From: Kiritimatiellia bacterium
GTDB taxonomy: Bacteria > Verrucomicrobiota > Kiritimatiellia > RFP12 > UBA1067
Length of the DNA: 13,028 nucleotides
NCBI GenBank assembly: GCA_028701555.1
Contig: JAQVQN010000023.1
Coordinates: 1 to 13,028, forward strand
Reading direction: 5' to 3'
This document shows, piece after piece, positions 1-5,738 of this stretch. A model generated the notes under the pieces. The model did no database searches and had not been told where the DNA came from. It worked only from the letters and a program-made list of their open reading frames with translations. Made by a program: the position numbers and the translations under genes. How positions within the stretch are numbered: position 1 is the first letter of the stretch; each line of letters begins with the position of its first letter.

Positions 1-416
1 CGCTTACGAATTTCCGGATTATCAGCGCAAAAAACATCTAGGTACTGGTCGCCTAGTGATGTGCCTAGCTTAACGCTGAACTCGAAATTGCCGCCGGCAT
101 CGGTAATGCCTTCCGCAGGCGTGACTTGCAGGCCGGAACCCGCTTCCACCGGCACTGCCACCAGACTTATGCCTTGCATGGGATGTGGCTCGCCCTTGCC
201 TCCCAACATTCCCGGGACAACTTTGCTGAGAAGCTCGACGCGCACGTTTTTAGCCAATGTCTCGCCTGGTAAACCGAGCTGAGTCTCCGGGGTCATGGAA
301 ATAATCTTATCCGGTTCCAAGCCTCTGGGTGCCCGGTCGCAACCTGAAAATGCCAATGCGGCCAAGATGCCGGGGAGAACATATAAGCGGCAGAAAAAGC
401 GTATGCAAAAGGGCAT
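1..416 (-). CDS. Lipoprotein with bacterial Ig-like domain (partial, 3' end off window)
   Basis: The minus-strand frame stays open from an ATG at 416 to the window edge, about 138 codons, so the gene is incomplete. Residues 1-25 form a secretion signal: basic MPFCIRFFCR, a hydrophobic stretch (LPGILAALAF), then a lipobox-like FSGC with Cys at 26, suggesting lipidation and membrane anchoring. The mature part contains TPETQLGLPGETLAKNVRVE, followed by VPVEAGSGLQVTPAEG and ITDAGGNFEFSVKLGTSLGD. This order resembles the Big_1/invasin-type Ig-like fold (a 'G..L...V.V.V', then 'TD..G.F...' and a C-terminal strand). An AGGA lies about 7 bases before the ATG, and a TATAAT box lies on this strand at 453-458. 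It is divergent from the transporter gene at 559. The true function (adhesin, envelope or binding protein) cannot be told from this fragment. Confidence 0.72.
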   Translation of the reverse strand, partial: MPFCIRFFCRLYVLPGILAALAFSGCDRAPRGLEPDKIISMTPETQLGLPGETLAKNVRVELLSKVVPGMLGGKGEPHPMQGISLVAVPVEAGSGLQVTPAEGITDAGGNFEFSVKLGTSLGDQYLDVFCADNPEIRK

Positions 417-426
417 GGAGCATCCT

Positions 427-458
427 TTGACTTTTTTTGTAAAACAAATGATTATAAT
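427..458 (+). promoter_or_regulatory. Candidate promoter for the 559-1932 transporter
   Basis: TTGACT at 427-432 is followed after 17 bases by GATTAT at 450-455, or after 20 bases by a perfect TATAAT at 453-458. The region is A/T rich and lies between two divergent genes. The rotationally related TATAAT/ATTATA sequence means the same box could also serve the lipoprotein gene on the other strand (there TTATAATC, with no good -35). If used, the transporter mRNA would have a leader of about 100 bases. Confidence 0.4.
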
Positions 459-558
459 AAGGGCTGGCCTGCCGATAGACCATCAAAAAAAGATACGGAT
501 ACGCAAAAACCGACACCCCATTAGGGCCACTAAGCAAGGCTCTATTGCTTTTGTGCGC

Positions 559-1932
559 ATGCCTGATATTATGGTGGCCATGCAAGCGATTCCCGGTATC
601 GGCGCGGCGGCGGATGACTACACGCCGTGGCGCGCTACAAAATTTTATGTGCCGCTGCTGATTCAGGCGCTTTCCCAAAGTCTCACCTATCCGCTGGTGG
701 CGGCGGTCGTGTCGCACGGCGGCAACGGCGTTGTAGACCTTGCCGCCTTTGCGCAAGGTCAGGCTGTGATGTTCGTGATCGTAGCTTTGAGCGGCGGCAT
801 GCTGACCACCGGCATGGTGTTCGGACGCGGCGCAGAAGGCTTCCGCCAGTTCAGCATCCTGAACCGGAATTTCTGTCTGATCCTGACGTTCCTGCAACTT
901 TTGGTCTATATGCCTCCGATCAACACACTGGTTTTTAAGACGGTGCTGGGGTTGCAGAGCCCTATGGACACCGTGGCTAGCGAGGTTCTGCTCTTGAGCG
1001 TGCCCATGCTGATCCTTGTAGTGATGCGCAACCAGCCGCTGGTGGTGCTTTACAACGCGCGCGCTGGCTTGGCGGTGAACCTGACCACACTCTTCCGCAT
1101 CGGGCTGACAGCAGCGCTAGTCCCCGTGTTTGTGCGTTTGGGCTGGACCGGACACCGCATGGGCGTGTTGGCCATCACCATGCCGATCGCCTTCGAGACT
1201 CTGATCGCTTACCGGATGGCCCGACCTTTCGTCAGGCGACTTCAGCCTGAGATCGAGCCGCCAGCGGGCATCAAAGGACAGTTTCTTTTCAGCATGCCGC
1301 TCTCCTTCGGCGGGGTGCTGCTGGCGGTGTCTGGCTTCATGATCGGCGCCTTCATCACGCGTGCGCCGGAACCAGCCCGAATGCTGCCTATTCATTATAT
1401 CACTATGGGTGTGGTCAATCCGGTCGGTTTCGCCGCACTGCGCATGCAGGCTGTGGCGATCTCTTTTCCGCCTAGCGACAAGCGCGATCACCGCGTTTTT
1501 CTGTTCGGTGTGATCTCGGGGTGCCTACTCTCGCTGGTGCCTTTGGTGGGACAGATGCCGGCGGTGGCGCGCTGGTACTTCGGGTCGATACAGAACCTGC
1601 CGACGGACGACATACCGCTGGCCATGCAGGCCATGCTATTGGTCACCATACTGCCGATTTTGCAGTCCCTGCGCGGCCATGCGGAGGGAATCGCTGCCTG
1701 GCGCCGCCGCCCCAATGCCGTGCTGGCTGGTCAGGCCATTTTCTTAGCTTCGCTGGTCTGCGCACTGTTCATCATGTTGAATTTGGGCGTGGGCGGATAT
1801 AAGATGGGGGTGATTGCGATTATCATAGCCGTTGGCATGACTTTCCTGACTATCCGACTGGGATTGCTGTGGGCCGAGATGGAGGATGTTTTCGGCCATG
1901 CTCCGCGTGATGTCCGAAATCTGGAAGGCTGA
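559..1932 (+). CDS. Multi-pass membrane protein, MATE/ANKH-like (MOP superfamily) transporter
   Basis: The 457-residue protein is hydrophobic along its length, with roughly 10-12 membrane segments separated by short basic loops. It begins with TPWRATKFYVPLLIQALSQS, as in MATE-type exporters, where a W-(K/R)-x-x-(R/K)-F-x-x-P-L entry precedes the first helix. The C-terminal part (ILQSLRGHAEGIAAWRRRPN, followed by two helices) resembles the animal ANKH / bacterial ANK-like branch more than drug-exporting MATEs. It is therefore an exporter or flippase of unknown substrate. The frame is open further upstream (to 295), but that part is basic and overlaps the divergent gene. I chose the ATG at 559 because hydrophobic coding starts just after it. 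ATGs at 571 and 580 are equally possible, since none has a convincing ribosome-binding site. It is convergent with the next gene, 15 bases away. Confidence 0.7.
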   Translation: MPDIMVAMQAIPGIGAAADDYTPWRATKFYVPLLIQALSQSLTYPLVAAVVSHGGNGVVDLAAFAQGQAVMFVIVALSGGMLTTGMVFGRGAEGFRQFSILNRNFCLILTFLQLLVYMPPINTLVFKTVLGLQSPMDTVASEVLLLSVPMLILVVMRNQPLVVLYNARAGLAVNLTTLFRIGLTAALVPVFVRLGWTGHRMGVLAITMPIAFETLIAYRMARPFVRRLQPEIEPPAGIKGQFLFSMPLSFGGVLLAVSGFMIGAFITRAPEPARMLPIHYITMGVVNPVGFAALRMQAVAISFPPSDKRDHRVFLFGVISGCLLSLVPLVGQMPAVARWYFGSIQNLPTDDIPLAMQAMLLVTILPILQSLRGHAEGIAAWRRRPNAVLAGQAIFLASLVCALFIMLNLGVGGYKMGVIAIIIAVGMTFLTIRLGLLWAEMEDVFGHAPRDVRNLEG

Positions 1933-1947
1933 CGGCTGTATCGCGAT

Positions 1948-3144
1948 TTATGCAAGAGGCTCGTCTTTTAGCAGCAGATCCATCAGCTTTGATCCCCAGA
2001 GCCGCCTGAGGCCGCCTTTCGGCGCGGAGATCTCGTCAAAGCTCTCGATATAGTCCGGCTCCACGCCCGGCTGATAGACCGCTACTGGCACGGGCGTACG
2101 GGTATGCTTGCCGGTGGCCAGCGGCACCGGATGGTCGGGCAGTACGCAATACGCCACGTCTGGGCCGGCCGCCTCCATGACACGGCCCACCAGACGGCGG
2201 TCAAAATCCTCGATGGCCTGGAGCTTTAGCTGCAGATCCTGTGCATGAGACACTTCGTCGATGGCTTCGACATGCACATACACGAAATCGTAACCGTCCG
2301 CCAACGCCTTGAGCGCGGCGTCGGCCTTACCCTCGTAATTGGTGTCAATGTAACCAGTGGCGCCGGGAACTCGGATCACATCCATGCCCATGCACGAGCC
2401 CAAGCCGTTGATCACGTCCACGGCAGAGATAACCGCCGCGCGTACGCCGTAGCGCTCGCAAATATTGTGGAGCGCACCGGACTTGCCGCCGCTCCACGGC
2501 CAGATGCCGTTGGCCTCGCGGCCCTTGAGCGCCTCAGCCGCGCGCGCGATCAGGTCGCGCAAGACCTCTGCGGTGTGGACGCCCTCGCTAGATTTGGTGC
2601 GCGGCAGATGCTTGTTCACCGGCTCGCCGTGGTTGTCGTCAGGCTTGTCGTAAGAGACATTCGCGCTGAACTCCGGCCCGGAGAGTATCAGCAAGTTGCG
2701 GTAGCTGACGCCCGCGTGGAAACGGACTTTTTCACTGCCCAGAGCCTCGTTAAGCAGTCGCACCGCCTCCTCTGCGTCAGCCTGAGAAATGTGTCCGCCG
2801 GAAAAATCGCGCAGTATGCCGTCTGCGTCGACAGTAACGAGATTCATGCGGAAGGCGATGTCCTCCGGCCCCAGCTTGATGCCTTGGCTGGCGGCCTCCA
2901 GCGGACCGCGGCCGCACATCTCGGTGGCCAGATCGCACCCCAGCACCGACATGTTGGCCACATCGCTCGATGTCGGAAAACCTTCCGGCAAGGTTACCAT
3001 AGATCCGCTGCGCCCGAGACGCGCGATGGCATCCATGTGCGGGGTTTGCGCAGCTTGCAGAGGAGTCAGCCTTCCTAGTTCGGCCACTGGCTCATCGGCC
3101 ATGCCGTCGCCCAAAAAAAGTACGGTCTTGTATGGTGGTTTCAT
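1948..3144 (-). CDS. apgM: Archaeal-type cofactor-independent phosphoglycerate mutase / proposed homoserine kinase
   Basis: The 398-residue protein belongs to the alkaline-phosphatase superfamily. Metal and nucleophile motifs are intact: LFLGDGMAD (D13), PTSSDVANMSVLGCD (likely phosphoserine S60, D61), VEAIDEVSHAQD (D296, H300), LPDHPVPLATGKH (D337, H338, H347). The length matches the roughly 400-residue archaeal aPGAM type rather than the 510-residue GpmI type. Known aPGAMs interconvert 3- and 2-phosphoglycerate in the cytoplasm. A bacterial subgroup of the same family has been proposed to be a homoserine kinase because it lies next to threonine genes. No threonine genes are visible here, so the glycolytic reading is slightly favoured but unproven. 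The ATG at 3142-3144 lacks a good Shine-Dalgarno. The gene is transcribed divergently from the split-barrel gene. Confidence 0.9.
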   Translation of the reverse strand: MKPPYKTVLFLGDGMADEPVAELGRLTPLQAAQTPHMDAIARLGRSGSMVTLPEGFPTSSDVANMSVLGCDLATEMCGRGPLEAASQGIKLGPEDIAFRMNLVTVDADGILRDFSGGHISQADAEEAVRLLNEALGSEKVRFHAGVSYRNLLILSGPEFSANVSYDKPDDNHGEPVNKHLPRTKSSEGVHTAEVLRDLIARAAEALKGREANGIWPWSGGKSGALHNICERYGVRAAVISAVDVINGLGSCMGMDVIRVPGATGYIDTNYEGKADAALKALADGYDFVYVHVEAIDEVSHAQDLQLKLQAIEDFDRRLVGRVMEAAGPDVAYCVLPDHPVPLATGKHTRTPVPVAVYQPGVEPDYIESFDEISAPKGGLRRLWGSKLMDLLLKDEPLA

Positions 3145-3155
3145 GACGGTTGTGT

Positions 3156-3184
3156 AGTCTCGCAGAGACTCCCGCCCGTGTCAA
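3156..3184 (-). promoter_or_regulatory. Candidate apgM promoter with overlapping 15-bp palindrome
   Basis: On the minus strand a perfect TTGACA (3179-3184) is followed, 17 bases on, by GAGACT (3156-3161), a weak -10. The -10 is one arm of the palindrome AGTCTC-GCA-GAGACT (3156-3170). With this promoter the transcript would start only a few bases before the ATG at 3144. The palindrome is well placed to be an operator. The weak -10 keeps confidence low. Confidence 0.35.
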
Positions 3185-3220
3185 TAGAATCGCCCGTCTG
3201 CGAGGGCACGCTTTTTTGGG

Positions 3221-3249
3221 TTGGTTACGGAATCAGGGCATGCTATCAT
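3221..3249 (+). promoter_or_regulatory. Sigma-70-type promoter of the split-barrel gene
   Basis: TTGGTT (3221-3226) and TATCAT (3244-3249) are separated by exactly 17 bases, and a TG one base before the -10 makes it an extended -10 promoter. It lies 28 bases upstream of the ATG at 3278 and just before a strong GGAGG (3267-3271, 6-base spacing), so promoter, RBS and start are mutually consistent. Confidence 0.65.
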
Positions 3250-3277
3250 TCGCGCGTAATAACTTTGGAGGTATATC

Positions 3278-3811
3278 ATGCGTTTTATTGCTATGTTGCT
3301 AACAATTTCGGCCATGGTAGGCTTTTGTCAGGATGCGACGAAACCCGCAGCCCAACCGACAGAATCGTATCTGCTCGTGAAGCTTTCACCAGAAAGTCAA
3401 GACCTCTTCATGCGGGAAGTAGCGGAGTTTCTTGAAAAGGCCGGGCACTTCTACCTGGCGAGCTTCGACGGTAAGGCAGCACGTGTGCGCCCGATCAAGT
3501 TCACCTTCGTTGTCGACAACCGGGTTTTGTTCGTGACCTCAAAAAAGAAGGAGATGTACGGCCAACTGATCAATTTCCCCGAGGTCGAGATTTCGCGCAC
3601 GGCCGCCGACAATAGCACATATCTGCGATACAAAGGCAAGGCCGTGCCTTGCGCGGAGCCAGACATCAAGGCTAAGTTGCTGGAGCGCTTCCCGTTCTTC
3701 GAGAAAAACTTCGGCGACAATCTTGCTCTATTCACGGTTGATCCGGAAAAGGCTGGACTATTCTCGACCAAAAAAGAGATCCCGGCCAAGACCAAGATTT
3801 ACGCGAAATAG
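3278..3811 (+). CDS. Exported pyridoxamine-phosphate-oxidase-like FMN split-barrel protein
   Basis: The 177-residue protein starts with a hydrophobic signal-like segment (MRFIAMLLTISAMVGF, residues 1-16) and a short polar linker. Residues 45-170 are a PNPOx-like split barrel of the NimA/NimC-like type: GHFYLASFDGKAARVRP (56-72), KFTFVVDNRVLFVTSKKKEM (74-93), PEVEIS (101-106), TYLRYKGKAV (114-123). Relatives are mostly cytoplasmic FMN- or F420-binding oxidoreductases of about 130-140 residues, so the N-terminal export signal is unusual. Cys17 does not sit in a proper lipobox because Phe is at -1, so lipidation is unlikely. The start is well supported by GGAGG six bases upstream and an extended -10 promoter. 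The gene looks monocistronic, and its substrate is unknown. Confidence 0.8.
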   Translation: MRFIAMLLTISAMVGFCQDATKPAAQPTESYLLVKLSPESQDLFMREVAEFLEKAGHFYLASFDGKAARVRPIKFTFVVDNRVLFVTSKKKEMYGQLINFPEVEISRTAADNSTYLRYKGKAVPCAEPDIKAKLLERFPFFEKNFGDNLALFTVDPEKAGLFSTKKEIPAKTKIYAK

Positions 3812-3837
3812 CCTAATTTTGTCGGAGCCCGCACCCG

Positions 3838-3851
3838 CACATACCCACACA
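3838..3851. repeat. Direct repeat copy 1 (CACATACCCACACA)
   Basis: This 14-bp sequence is repeated exactly at 4993-5006. The two copies bracket proC and the TM1266-like gene. This copy lies in the convergent gap between the split-barrel gene and the regulator gene. Confidence 0.6.
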
Positions 3852-3883
3852 TTTCGCGCTCGTGTTAGAGTTGGAAAAATTAT

Positions 3884-4159
3884 TTATTCAGGTACACCTG
3901 CTGCTGCGGCCTTGGCTTGCTTGGCGAGTCCGGATTTGACCGAGACCCCCTCAACGCGACCGAGCTGTCCGGTAAACTTGCCCAGCTCGTCGGTCGTGGC
4001 CTCCACTACCAGAGTTATGACTGCAATATGTTTGTCGCGGCAAGGCAGTCCCACCCGAGCCAGGATCAGGCCGGAATGTTCCGATATGATGCGGTTTACC
4101 GCCTCAACGCTGTCGCGGTCTTCCAGTATGATCCCTGCAAACCCGATCCGCCGATCCAT
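3884..4159 (-). CDS. TM1266-family iron-only hydrogenase system regulator (ACT-like fold)
   Basis: The 91-residue protein matches the TM1266 family across its whole length. It begins MDRRIGFAGIILEDRDSVEA, then NRIISEHSGLILARVGLP, DKHIAVITLVVEATTDELGK, and ends in LGRVEGVSVKSGLAK. Solved members have a ferredoxin-like/NikR C-terminal (ACT-like) fold and are named for their genomic linkage to [FeFe]-hydrogenase maturation genes hydE, hydF and hydG. A direct regulatory mechanism is not established. Here the gene follows proC by 12 bases, and its Shine-Dalgarno (TGAGGA) overlaps the proC stop codon, so the two are probably co-transcribed and translationally linked. No hydrogenase gene lies in the window. 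The ATG start fits the family N-terminus exactly. Confidence 0.87.
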   Translation of the reverse strand: MDRRIGFAGIILEDRDSVEAVNRIISEHSGLILARVGLPCRDKHIAVITLVVEATTDELGKFTGQLGRVEGVSVKSGLAKQAKAAAAGVPE

Positions 4160-4171
4160 AAGATACTTTCC

Positions 4172-4975
4172 TCACACGCGTTTCAACTCGGAGCTGCGCG
4201 CCGCTGCCGCTGCCAGAGTCCGGCAAACGACATCGCGCAGGTCAGACTGTTCCAGCACCGCCATGCCCGCCGCAGTCGTGCCTTTCGGGGACGACACAGC
4301 TTTGATGAACTCATCTGTCTCGCGGCCCGTGTTCTGCAGATAAATCCCGGTGCCGATCAGGGTCTGGCCGGCCAGCAGCACAGCGGCATCAACCGGCAAC
4401 TTGAGCGCCAAAGCGCCTTCGATCATAGCCTGCATGAAATACGCCACGAAGGCCGGGCCTGAGCCGCTCAAGGCGGTCACGGCATCGAAATGTTTTTCCG
4501 GCAGTTCTAGCACCGCGCCGGCGCTGCCGAAGAGCTGGGCGGCTAGACGTTTGTCCGCTGCTTTGACGTTCTGGCCCACGCAATAAACGCTCATGCCTTC
4601 CTGCGCCAGCAGGGCCAAGTTTGGCATTACCCGCACCAGGCGCGGCTTGATACCTGCCGCCTTTTTCAGCGCCGCCAAAGTTTTCCCTGCGGCGATGGAG
4701 ATCAAAAGGTGTTTCTCTGTCAGAGCGGGTCTTATCTCCCGCAGCAGTTTATCCATGTCCTGTGGCTTTACCGCCAGTACCAACACCTTACAGGTTTTTG
4801 CCGTCTGCACAGCGTCCTCTGTGACAATAACCCCGTACTCTTTTTCCACAAGCTGGCGGCGCGCGGCATTGATGTCACAGGCCGTGATATCCCATGGTGC
4901 GCATATGTCTGCTTGTACCGCAGTGCAGAGAATCGCCTCCGCCATCTTGCCTGCTCCTATGAAACCTATTCTCAT
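4172..4975 (-). CDS. proC: Pyrroline-5-carboxylate reductase
   Basis: ProC catalyses the last step of proline synthesis, the NAD(P)H-dependent reduction of 1-pyrroline-5-carboxylate, in the cytoplasm. The 267-residue length is typical. Motifs seen: Rossmann GFIGAGKMAEAI (4-15), LAVKPQ (67-72), RVMPN (115-119), the ALSGSGPAF active-site/dimer motif (168-176), and SSPKGTTAAGM (228-238), the family signature with Lys where Gly is usual. The frame extends to an earlier start at 5011, but that extension translates the CCCACATA tandem repeat. The ATG at 4973-4975 has GAGGAG five bases upstream and puts the Rossmann motif at the N-terminus. It probably shares an mRNA with the 169-aa gene upstream (73-base gap) and the TM1266-like gene downstream. 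Confidence 0.96.
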   Translation of the reverse strand: MRIGFIGAGKMAEAILCTAVQADICAPWDITACDINAARRQLVEKEYGVIVTEDAVQTAKTCKVLVLAVKPQDMDKLLREIRPALTEKHLLISIAAGKTLAALKKAAGIKPRLVRVMPNLALLAQEGMSVYCVGQNVKAADKRLAAQLFGSAGAVLELPEKHFDAVTALSGSGPAFVAYFMQAMIEGALALKLPVDAAVLLAGQTLIGTGIYLQNTGRETDEFIKAVSSPKGTTAAGMAVLEQSDLRDVVCRTLAAAAARSSELKRV

Positions 4976-4984
4976 CTCGCTCCT

Positions 4985-5012
4985 CACATACCCACATACC
5001 CACACACCCAAA
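4985..5012. repeat. Tandem 8-mer array (CACATA/CCCACATA/CCCACACA/CCCAAATA) containing direct repeat copy 2
   Basis: About three and a half degenerate copies of the 8-base unit CCCACATA lie just 5' of the proC Shine-Dalgarno. The stretch 4993-5006 (CACATACCCACACA) is identical to 3838-3851 on the far side of the proC/TM1266 pair. On the proC mRNA the array reads as G/U-rich leader sequence. Confidence 0.65.
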
Positions 5013-5048
5013 TATTTGCGTAAGTGTGGTTTCTGTTTTTGACTATTA

Positions 5049-5558
5049 TCAGCCGTATCCGTGGCGGCGCAGCTCCAGCCGCAACTGCGTTTGAAAAGCC
5101 TGCAGGTCAGCGGCCGCAGGTTGGTAACCAGGCTTTGCGGGCTCTAGTCCGAAGCGCCCGTACTGATCAATCAACCAACGCGCCTTGACGCCATCCGAGA
5201 AGGTCACCTCGCCACTGACCATAGCTCCGGGTGCCATAACACGATCCAGCGACAACGATACCTGTGTCCCCGCGCCGTCCGACAACGGCGCGTCGGTTTC
5301 GCTGTCGGGATAATCTTCATCCTCATCCGCATACGGATCATTTGCCGCACCTTGTCCGGCTGCGGGAGTTTCCGCAGGAGCTTTCGGTTCCGGCTTATCC
5401 TTAAGTTCCGCTCCGATCTCCAGCACCAGCAGCCGCACGTCCATGAAGGTCATGGAGATGCCGAACTGCTCCTTCAGCATTTTCTGCACTTCTGAAAGCG
5501 AGGCACCTTTGGCCACCCAATCGATGACCGCCTGACGTTGTTCTAAGTTAAGTTCCAT
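5049..5558 (-). CDS. Unknown two-domain 169-aa protein (N-terminal HTH-like helices, acidic linker, C-terminal beta domain)
   Basis: I do not recognise a named family, though I recall similar proteins in Verrucomicrobia/Kiritimatiellota. Residues 1-52 are helical: MELNLEQRQAVIDWVAKGAS, then LSEVQKMLKEQFGISMTFMD. The 'helix-G.S..EVQ..L...FGI..T..D' spacing looks like a helix-turn-helix or similar small helical bundle. Residues 55-98 are a Pro/Ala-rich then strongly acidic linker (YADEDEDYPDSETD). Residues 99-140 (VSLSLDRVMAPGAMVSGEVT, FSDGVKARWLIDQYGRFGLE) look like a compact beta domain, followed by a C-terminal amphipathic helix. The frame is open to a TTG at 5594, but that lies amid likely promoter sequence, so the ATG at 5558 was chosen (GGAG three bases upstream, AGAGAG further out). 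It lies upstream of proC on the same strand. Confidence 0.8.
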   Translation of the reverse strand: MELNLEQRQAVIDWVAKGASLSEVQKMLKEQFGISMTFMDVRLLVLEIGAELKDKPEPKAPAETPAAGQGAANDPYADEDEDYPDSETDAPLSDGAGTQVSLSLDRVMAPGAMVSGEVTFSDGVKARWLIDQYGRFGLEPAKPGYQPAAADLQAFQTQLRLELRRHGYG

Positions 5559-5596
5559 GGCTCCAGCTCTCTTTCTTTTTATAAAGCCAAGCAATT

Positions 5597-5625
5597 ATTA
5601 AAACACTCTGTTGCCGTTTATACAA
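5597..5625 (-). promoter_or_regulatory. Candidate promoter of the 169-aa gene / proC operon
   Basis: On the minus strand TTGTAT (5620-5625) and TTTAAT (5597-5602) are 17 bases apart. The -10 matches the consensus at five of six positions, the -35 at three. A TATAAA closer to the gene is an alternative -10 without a -35. The promoter would be divergent from the phosphofructokinase promoter. Confidence 0.4.
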
Positions 5626-5670
5626 GTAGTTAGTATCATCAAAAAACGGCTGGGTCTGAATTCTCGGGGC

Positions 5671-5700
5671 TTGTCAGAGGCATTGTTTTTTCCATATACT
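5671..5700 (+). promoter_or_regulatory. Sigma-70-type promoter of PPi-phosphofructokinase
   Basis: TTGTCA (5671-5676) and TATACT (5695-5700) are separated by 18 bases, each matching consensus at five of six positions. Transcription would start near 5707, giving a leader of about 30 bases with the GGGAG ribosome-binding site at 5728-5732. Confidence 0.65.
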
Positions 5701-5738
5701 GTGCGCCTTTCAAATCCAATTTGTTTCGGGAGAAAATG

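Noticed and set aside
295..558. N-terminal extension of the transporter frame
   Set aside because: It is very basic and non-conserved-looking, overlaps the coding start and promoter of the divergent lipoprotein, and precedes the natural MATE-type N-terminus.
2245..3078. Long plus-strand open frame (277 codons) opposite apgM
   Set aside because: It is antisense to a gene with intact catalytic motifs. Its translation is Arg/His/Val-rich without domain features, as expected for a shadow frame in GC-rich DNA.
4976..5011. Upstream start for proC (adds 12 residues)
   Set aside because: The extension translates the CCCACATA tandem repeat. The ATG at 4975 has a proper GAGGAG and gives a normal Rossmann N-terminus.
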